Source: an uncultured Prevotella sp. (lineage in GTDB: Bacteria > Bacteroidota > Bacteroidia > Bacteroidales > Bacteroidaceae). Taken from it: DNA of 5,446 bases. The position numbers and the translations under genes are program-made. The stretch lies in contig CAMOTK010000135.1 of NCBI GenBank assembly GCA_946625715.1, forward strand, positions 1 through 5,446. Reading direction: 5' to 3'. Below the pieces are notes generated by a model. It worked only from the letters and a program-made list of their open reading frames with translations, ran no database searches and was not told the origin of the DNA. The first letter of the stretch is position 1. The number at the start of each line of letters is the position of its first letter. Of this stretch, positions 1-5,446 are shown one piece after another.

Positions 1-674
1 ACATCCCGTTGGGCTTCTTCTGCTATCCTGTGTCGCAGGCTGCCGACATCACGCTCTTCAAGGCTACCACTGTGCCTGCTGGCGAAGACCAGGAGCCGAT
101 GCTTGAAGTAACGCGCGAGCTTGTTCGCCGCTTCAATCAGATTTATTCAGAGGTTCTGATTGAGCCCAACATCATGCTGCCCGAGAATCTCACTGCTCGT
201 CGTCTGCCCGGCACCGATGGTAAGGAGAAAATGTCGAAGAGTCTTGGCAACTGCATCTACCTGAGCGACTCGGCCGATGAGGTGTGGCAGAAGGTGCGTT
301 CGATGTACACCGACCCAACCCATCTGAATGTTTCCGACCCAGGGCATGTAGAGGGCAACGCCGTGTTCACCTATCTCGACGCCTTCTCAACAGAAGAGGA
401 TTTCAAGAAGTTCTGGCCGGAGTATCAGAATCTCGACGAACTGAAAGAACACTATACACGTGGCGGTTTGGGCGATATGAAATGCAAGAAGTTCCTCAAC
501 GAGGTGCTCAATCAATACTTGGAACCCATGCGCCAGCGTCGTGCAGAGTTCGAAAAGGATATTCCTGAGATTTACAACATTCTGCGTAAGGGTACGGAAC
601 AAGCCCGCGAGGTGGGCGCACAGACGATGAGCGAAGTGCGTCGCGCCATGCAGATTGATTATTTCTGTGAATAA
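1..674 (+). CDS. trpS: Tryptophan--tRNA ligase (TrpRS), 5'-truncated by window edge
   Basis: Class I aminoacyl-tRNA synthetase that attaches tryptophan to tRNA(Trp) in the cytoplasm, using ATP. The reading frame is open from the window edge (first full codon at 3) to TAA at 672-674, so about 224 C-terminal codons are visible. The N-terminal part with the HIGH-like motif lies outside. Visible family marks are the tryptophan-pocket stretch 'YPVSQAADI', then 'VPAGEDQ', and an exact KMSKS ATP-binding loop at bases 228-242 followed by LGN. The C-terminal helical part includes 'YTDPTH' and a charged end typical of the anticodon-binding region. Bacterial TrpRS is usually about 330-360 residues, so roughly a third is missing through cropping, not decay. 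A TTG at base 9 is an internal leucine codon, not the start. The gene converges on trmD with only 28 bases between the stop codons. Confidence 0.96.
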   Translation, partial: IPLGFFCYPVSQAADITLFKATTVPAGEDQEPMLEVTRELVRRFNQIYSEVLIEPNIMLPENLTARRLPGTDGKEKMSKSLGNCIYLSDSADEVWQKVRSMYTDPTHLNVSDPGHVEGNAVFTYLDAFSTEEDFKKFWPEYQNLDELKEHYTRGGLGDMKCKKFLNEVLNQYLEPMRQRRAEFEKDIPEIYNILRKGTEQAREVGAQTMSEVRRAMQIDYFCE

Positions 675-677
675 CTG

Positions 678-701
678 TTGGCTGTTAGCTATTGGCTATT
701 A
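678..701. repeat. Short imperfect direct repeat between trpS and trmD
   Basis: Two copies of TTGGCT(G/A)TTA occur at 678-687 and 692-701. They match at 9 of 10 bases with a 14-base period and fill nearly the whole 28-base gap between the two convergent stop codons. A weak 4-bp stem (TAGC 686-689 with GCTA 695-698) can also be drawn. The function is unknown. It could be a remnant of an intergenic repeat family or chance. Confidence 0.5.
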
Positions 702-702
702 A

Positions 703-1377
703 CTAATCGAGTAGGTCAGGCCTTAGACGTCGGGTACGTTCTAAGGCCTGTTCTAATTCCCAGTTGCGTATCTTGGCCTCGTTGCCGCTGAGCAGAATCT
801 CGGGCACCTTCCAGCCTTTGTAGTCGGCCGGACGGGTGTAGATGGGGGCGGCCAAGAGGTCGTCTTGGAAACAGTCGCTCAGTGCACTCTGCTCGTCGCC
901 AATGACGCCCGGCACCACGCGCACAATAGCATCGGCAATCATCGCCGCCACCAGTTCACCACCCGTAAGCACGAAGTCGCCGATGCTGATTTCTTTCGTA
1001 ATCAGATGGTCGCGCACGCGCTGGTCGATGCCCTTGTAGTGTCCGGCCAGAATGATGAGGTTGCCCTTCAGCGAAAGCTCGTTGGCCATGTGCTGGTCGA
1101 AGCGTTCACCATCGGGCGAAGTGAAAATCACTTCGTCGTAGTCGCGCTCCTGTTTCAGTGCCGAGATGCAGCGGTCGATGGGTTCACACTGCATGACCAT
1201 CCCTGCGCTTCCGCCATAGGGATAGTCGTCGACTCGGCGCCACTTGTCGAGCGTATAGTCGCGCAGGTTGTGCAGGCGTATCTCGGCCAATCCTTTCTTT
1301 TCGGCACGAGCCAAAATGGACTCGTGAACAAAGCCCTCGAGCATTTCGGGCAGTACGGTGATGATGTCTATTCGCAT
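703..1377 (-). CDS. trmD: tRNA (guanine-N1-)-methyltransferase TrmD
   Basis: Transfers a methyl group from S-adenosylmethionine to N1 of G37, next to the anticodon, in tRNAs reading CNN-type codons, which prevents +1 frameshifting. It acts as a cytoplasmic dimer. At 224 residues it is slightly shorter than typical bacterial TrmD. It shows the SPOUT trefoil-knot SAM site: SPDG (88-91), [12 protein letters not shown] (110-121) and [12 protein letters not shown] (131-142). Catalytic residues corresponding to E. coli Arg154 and Asp169 are Arg153 in IVRVVPGV and Asp168 in SDCF. The C-terminal domain carries [18 protein letters not shown] and the RT..LRPDLL ending. The usual proteobacterial neighbours rpsP, rimM and rplS are absent. 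It starts 8 bases after the pectate lyase stop, with no promoter motif or Shine-Dalgarno in the gap, so it probably relies on read-through or an unseen promoter. Its last 17 codons show unusual codon choice over a stem-loop. Confidence 0.97.
   Translation of the reverse strand: MRIDIITVLPEMLEGFVHESILARAEKKGLAEIRLHNLRDYTLDKWRRVDDYPYGGSAGMVMQCEPIDRCISALKQERDYDEVIFTSPDGERFDQHMANELSLKGNLIILAGHYKGIDQRVRDHLITKEISIGDFVLTGGELVAAMIADAIVRVVPGVIGDEQSALSDCFQDDLLAAPIYTRPADYKGWKVPEILLSGNEAKIRNWELEQALERTRRLRPDLLD
717..750 (+). terminator. Strong stem-loop inside the 3' end of trmD; candidate terminator for trpS
   Basis: CAGGCCTTAGA (717-727) and TCTAAGGCCTG (740-750) form a perfect 11-bp inverted repeat around a 12-base loop. 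A slightly different fold gives ten pairs, then ACG 727-729 with CGT 737-739, one bulged T at 740 and a 7-base loop. The stem begins 43 bases after the trpS stop. Read rightward it is followed by TTCTAATT, a weak T-rich tail. Read leftward no T tract follows, so trpS is the more likely beneficiary. The whole structure lies within the trmD coding sequence (codons for residues about 210-220). The structure is directly visible; the terminator role is inferred. Confidence 0.5.
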
Positions 1378-1385
1378 AGTGTTTT

Positions 1386-2741
1386 TTATCTTACAATCTT
1401 TTTTCCGTTGACGATGAAGATGCCTTGTCGGCTACCGTCAACACGCTGTCCGGCCAAGTTGTAGATGTGGCCCGTCTGTGCGTCGTGTCCCTTCATCTGC
1501 AGTTGGTCGATACCTAATTCAATATCTTTGAAGAGCGTTGCGCCGGCATAGGTTTCCACCACTGTGGGTACTTCGCTGGCGGGAGCCACCTCGTAGTCGT
1601 AAGGTACGGTGACGGTGGTGCCAAACGACGAAGGCTTTGACACGCCCGACTGGACAATGGTGTTAGAGGCGGCCCAAGTGACGGCCTTGGCATTCGACTG
1701 GCTGTAGATGCTCTTAACGCCTTTGGCAAAGTAGTTGCCTTCAATAAGAAACTCCGAGTTCTTGCGTGGGTTGATGCAGTTGCCGCCAGTGGTGCAGGTG
1801 TAGTAGTTGTTCAGCATGTGTATTTTGCCCACACGAGCCATCGGCATACGCGCCCGGCAGTTGTCGCCCCAGTGGCAGAAAGCGAAGGTGGTGTTCAGAT
1901 AGCCCGTTTTCTCGCTGTCGCTGCTACCTATCAGGTTGGTGTTCTGATGCATGTAAGAACGACTGGAGTAGCTGAACGTGCACCAGCTGACGGTGTTGAA
2001 GTCTGATTGCTGTGTGATGTCGAAGTTGCCGTCCATACCGTCGTAGAACTCGCAGTGGTCTACCCAGCAGTTCTTCGTGCCGTTGAAGGAGATAAGGTCG
2101 CTGCCGCCGACGTCGATGGAGCCGGGACCTTGGAACTTCAGGTTGCGTATGATGATGTTACTGCACGATTTGAAGCTGAAGATGCCCGATTTGCGATAGG
2201 CCTCGCTATTATCGCCCGTCATCTCGATGATGATGCGGCGTGTGTTGTATTCGGCCTCTTCGGTCACACTGGTGCCGTTGGGCAACGTGCCGCCACCGCC
2301 GCTTGTGCTCATGTTGGGCACACCCGCTTCGTTGAGTGCGTCGATGATTTCCTGCGTGGCAAACCAGGTGGTGCACAGACGTGCGCCGTTGATGCCTATC
2401 AGCGTCTTGCCACTGATGTTTTCGAGTGAGATGAGACTCGACACGATAAAGTCGCCCTGCGAGCCGTCGAAGACGATGATGCTGTTGCTCTTGATGGCGC
2501 TTGTGATGGCTGCCTTCATGTCCTTCCCGGTAGACGTGAGCGTGATGACCTTGCTCTCGTCAACGCCGTTTACGGGGTATGTATAGCATCCGCCGCCCGT
2601 GATGTTGTAGGGCGTTTCGGTGGTGCGCGATGAACGTGTGCAGAAGCCGAAGGGTTTCAGCTGGTCGTAGGTGCTGTTTTCAGCAGCAGCCGTGATGGCG
2701 AGCAGCATGGCTGCTGCCGTAGTCAGAAAGCTTAGTTTCAT
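1386..2741 (-). CDS. Secreted pectate lyase, polysaccharide lyase family 1
   Basis: Predicted to cleave polygalacturonate by Ca2+-dependent beta-elimination outside the cytoplasm. The protein has 451 residues. Residues 1-20 are a Sec signal peptide (MK, hydrophobic core, AAA before Glu21) with no lipobox. The right-handed beta-helix spans roughly 60-385. Family landmarks, aligned by eye to Erwinia PelC, are: Asp215 in [14 protein letters not shown] (225-230); Asp237 and Asp241 as Ca2+ ligands; Arg298 and Arg303 in ARMPMARVG, matching PelC Arg218 and Arg223; then HMLNNYY. Asn267 sits where PelC has Lys190. Other oddities are a Gly-rich loop (144-157) and 11 cysteines. Residues 425-451 form a Bacteroidales secreted-protein tail ending NGKKIVR. 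I chose the ATG at 2741 because it begins the signal peptide directly. The further ATG at 2786 would place the promoter -7 element inside the gene. The PL1 fold is secure; exact substrate preference is not. Confidence 0.93.
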   Translation of the reverse strand: MKLSFLTTAAAMLLAITAAAENSTYDQLKPFGFCTRSSRTTETPYNITGGGCYTYPVNGVDESKVITLTSTGKDMKAAITSAIKSNSIIVFDGSQGDFIVSSLISLENISGKTLIGINGARLCTTWFATQEIIDALNEAGVPNMSTSGGGGTLPNGTSVTEEAEYNTRRIIIEMTGDNSEAYRKSGIFSFKSCSNIIIRNLKFQGPGSIDVGGSDLISFNGTKNCWVDHCEFYDGMDGNFDITQQSDFNTVSWCTFSYSSRSYMHQNTNLIGSSDSEKTGYLNTTFAFCHWGDNCRARMPMARVGKIHMLNNYYTCTTGGNCINPRKNSEFLIEGNYFAKGVKSIYSQSNAKAVTWAASNTIVQSGVSKPSSFGTTVTVPYDYEVAPASEVPTVVETYAGATLFKDIELGIDQLQMKGHDAQTGHIYNLAGQRVDGSRQGIFIVNGKKIVR

Positions 2742-2775
2742 AGTCAGTATTTGTTTGTTTAAAAAATAATTGCTG

Positions 2776-2807
2776 CAAAGGTACAAATAAAAAGTGAGAC
2801 AGCCAAA
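2776..2807 (-). promoter_or_regulatory. Bacteroidetes-type promoter for the pectate lyase gene
   Basis: On the minus strand TTTG (2804-2807) is followed 20 bases later by TACCTTTG (2776-2783). This matches the Bacteroides housekeeping consensus TTTG - about 20 - TAnnTTTG in sequence and spacing. Transcription would begin near 2770, leaving a leader of about 28 bases, A-rich near the start codon at 2741. The promoter fits almost exactly in the 69-base gap after the patatin stop, so the lyase, and probably trmD behind it, can be expressed apart from the upstream pair. Confidence 0.8.
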
Positions 2808-2810
2808 TGT

Positions 2811-3656
2811 TCAGCCCAAGAACGCACGAATGGCGTCGATGGAAGCCTCGCCTTGCGTGCGCCCCATTTCGTAGACGAGGCGCATCTGGTCGGCATCGTG
2901 CGAGATGTGGCCGATGGGAATCTTCTTTTCCGGACGAATGACCAGACAGCGCCCTTCGGCTTCGGCCCGCCTGACGTAATCCAGTTGCCGGTTGTACATC
3001 AGGTGGCGGTCGGCCAGCGCCTGCACCATGTTAGGATATTTCCTGAGTGCCAGTCGCATGACCGGCATCATGGGCGTTGGCTCCTTGACGAAATCAGTCG
3101 GCTGGGTGAGTACCACCACGTTGCGCTCGTAGCCCATGCGTTCCATTTGTTCGAGCGGTATGCTGTCGCTGACGCCCCCGTCGAGCAGTTTGTGTCCTTC
3201 GAGCTCAACAACGCGCGACGCCAGCGGCATTGAGGCCGACGCACGTATCCAGTCGTAGCAGTCGCGGTTGCAGGTGTCGAGCGTCTTGTAGACGGCCTTG
3301 CCCGTTTCTACATCGGTACACACCACTGTGAACGCCATCGGGTTGTCCTCGAAGACCTCTACGTCGAACACATCGTAGTCGCGCGGTACGGTGTGGTAGG
3401 CAAACTCGGCGTTGAAGTAGTTGCCTGTTGTGATGAGCGAGCGAAGTCCGCTGTAGCGAGCATCGCGTGCAAAGCGCATGTTGTAGCGGATGGCGCGTCC
3501 CGGCTGTCGCGACTTCATGTTGCAGCCGAATGCTGCTCCTGCCGATACACCAATGAGGCCGTCGGGCCACACGTTATGTTCCATCATCACGTCAATGATG
3601 CCGCACGTATAAAGGCCGCGCATAGCACCGCCCTCGAGAACCAGTCCTTTCTTCAT
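2811..3656 (-). CDS. Patatin-like phospholipase family protein, YjjU-like
   Basis: Predicted serine lipid acyl hydrolase of the patatin family; the substrate is unknown. The 281-residue protein has no signal peptide or membrane segment, so it is probably cytoplasmic or peripherally membrane-associated. It begins almost at once with the oxyanion-hole motif GGAMRG (9-14). The nucleophile elbow GVSAG follows with Ser38, and the catalytic Asp159 lies in LLDGGVSDSIP. The stretch WIRASASMPL (136-145) is also typical. These motifs and the overall length resemble E. coli YjjU and many Firmicutes and Bacteroidetes 'patatin family' proteins, not the secreted or outer-membrane patatins that have extra domains. 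Its ATG overlaps the stop of the upstream HEXXH gene in an ATGA arrangement, suggesting translational coupling. No terminator-like hairpin is visible after its stop. The family is confident; the role in the cell is not established. Confidence 0.9.
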   Translation of the reverse strand: MKKGLVLEGGAMRGLYTCGIIDVMMEHNVWPDGLIGVSAGAAFGCNMKSRQPGRAIRYNMRFARDARYSGLRSLITTGNYFNAEFAYHTVPRDYDVFDVEVFEDNPMAFTVVCTDVETGKAVYKTLDTCNRDCYDWIRASASMPLASRVVELEGHKLLDGGVSDSIPLEQMERMGYERNVVVLTQPTDFVKEPTPMMPVMRLALRKYPNMVQALADRHLMYNRQLDYVRRAEAEGRCLVIRPEKKIPIGHISHDADQMRLVYEMGRTQGEASIDAIRAFLG

Positions 3657-4147
3657 TTCAGCTTGTTTTTCTTATATCTGAGGCGCTCTTCCATACTCAT
3701 AGCCGCAAAGCGCCGCCACTCCGTAGCTCCGTCTTTGCACTGCTCCAGATAGCTCAGGTCGTGCATGCGCTCGTAGGCTTCCATCTCGAACGGGTTCAGC
3801 CAGTAGCCGGCATTCTTGTAATGCTTGCGCCAGTGCCATCCTTGCAGCCAGAACTTCAGGTAGAGGCGATAGAAGCGCCACCAACTGTCGCCTGCTGCTT
3901 GTGCCTGCTTCAGGTGAATCATCTCGTGGTTCTTCAGTGCGTCCATCCGGCTATTCATCTGGTCGGCCGCTTGCTGCGAGTGGGTGATGATGGTGCCGAA
4001 GAAGGTGAGAGCCTCATAGCCGCTCTTCAACCAGAATGTGTCTACCACAGCCGGCATGTCGTGCATGGTGCTCGGCCGGCGAGCTTTCCATACGAAGCGC
4101 AGGATGCGAAACATTCTGAAGGGGTGAAGCCACGGTTTGAATTTCAT
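3653..4147 (-). CDS. Small HEXXH-motif protein of unknown function (putative zinc-dependent hydrolase-like)
   Basis: I do not recognise a named family. The 164-residue protein contains HEMIH (74-78), the HEXXH signature of zinc metallopeptidases. A second conserved-looking element, NPFEMEAYERMHDLSYLE (118-135), lies about 40 residues later, where Glu121 or Glu123 could be the third zinc ligand of a gluzincin-like site. Between them is a Trp/Tyr/Arg-rich segment (WWRFYRLYLKFWLQGWHWR, 89-107), which looks like an amphipathic, membrane-surface helix and not a clean transmembrane span. The N-terminus is basic and aromatic with no clear signal peptide, and the C-terminus is rich in Lys and Arg. 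I recall similar HEXXH-plus-EAY proteins as uncharacterised genes in Bacteroidetes. The ATG at 4147 is preferred over 4183 because the promoter -7 element lies between them. The gene overlaps the patatin start by 4 bases. Peptidase activity is inference only. Confidence 0.8.
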   Translation of the reverse strand: MKFKPWLHPFRMFRILRFVWKARRPSTMHDMPAVVDTFWLKSGYEALTFFGTIITHSQQAADQMNSRMDALKNHEMIHLKQAQAAGDSWWRFYRLYLKFWLQGWHWRKHYKNAGYWLNPFEMEAYERMHDLSYLEQCKDGATEWRRFAAMSMEERLRYKKNKLK

Positions 4148-4152
4148 GGGTG

Positions 4153-4160
4153 CAAAGGTA
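4153..4160 (-). promoter_or_regulatory. Promoter -7 element for the HEXXH gene / patatin pair
   Basis: CAAAGGTA on the plus strand reads TACCTTTG on the minus strand, an exact TAnnTTTG match. It ends only 5 bases (4148-4152) before the ATG at 4147, so transcription should start at or next to the start codon. No TTTG -33 box is found at the expected place: 4181-4184 reads CATG. The motif is identical to the one before the pectate lyase and to the divergent one before ligA. Confidence 0.65.
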
Positions 4161-4199
4161 TGAAAAAAATAGTAATTAGTCATGAATTATTTGGAATAA

Positions 4200-5446
<1,247 letters not shown>

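Noticed and set aside
9..11. TTG as a trpS start codon
   Set aside because: The frame is open to the window edge and the sequence before it continues the conserved TrpRS core, so it is an internal leucine.
865..1464. 199-residue open frame on the plus strand
   Set aside because: Antisense to trmD and the lyase 3' end, with no recognisable domain; trmD on the other strand is unmistakable.
2007..2429. 140-residue open frame on the plus strand inside the pectate lyase
   Set aside because: Low-complexity Val/Ala-rich translation, antisense to conserved beta-helix sequence; a shadow of codon bias.
2742..2786. Upstream ATG extending the pectate lyase by 15 residues
   Set aside because: The extension contains the -7 promoter element and would bury the signal peptide; the ATG at 2741 starts the signal peptide directly.
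4148..4183. Upstream ATG extending the HEXXH protein by 12 residues
   Set aside because: The extension spans the exact -7 motif at 4153-4160, so the transcript would not include it unless another promoter exists.

Overview
The window looks like ordinary chromosomal DNA from a Bacteroidales bacterium, most likely Prevotellaceae or a close relative. Three things point there. Three intergenic sites carry the exact Bacteroidetes -7 promoter motif TACCTTTG. No start codon has a convincing Shine-Dalgarno sequence. The secreted pectate lyase ends in the 'IYNLxGQRV...[11 protein letters not shown]' tail common on Bacteroidales extracellular enzymes. The species cannot be named from this sequence. Genes cover almost everything, and I see no insertion sequence, CRISPR array, tRNA, rRNA or integration scar.

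Layout. From the left edge, the C-terminal two thirds of tryptophan--tRNA ligase (trpS) reads rightward and ends at 674. It converges on a leftward block of four genes (703-4147). In transcription order these are a small HEXXH-motif protein of unknown function (4147 to 3653), a patatin-like phospholipase (3656 to 2811), a secreted family PL1 pectate lyase (2741 to 1386) and the tRNA m1G37 methyltransferase trmD (1377 to 703). The first two genes overlap by 4 bases (ATGA). The pectate lyase has its own well-formed promoter, and trmD starts only 8 bases after the lyase stop. NAD+-dependent DNA ligase (ligA) starts at 4233, divergent from this block, and runs off the right edge still open after 404 codons.

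How the genes relate. trpS, trmD and ligA are core translation and replication genes. The pectate lyase would act outside the cytoplasm on homogalacturonan, suggesting a gut, rumen or oral organism exposed to plant or dietary pectin. The HEXXH protein and the patatin are probably translationally coupled and may work together, but their substrates are unknown. I see no complete new multi-gene system. The points most worth a second look are: a perfect 11-bp inverted repeat inside the 3' end of trmD, placed to terminate trpS; a local codon shift around it; a near-symmetric pair of divergent promoters at 4153-4212 that predicts a leaderless mRNA for the HEXXH gene; the HEXXH/patatin pair; and a pectate lyase with Asn where the family normally has an active-site Lys.
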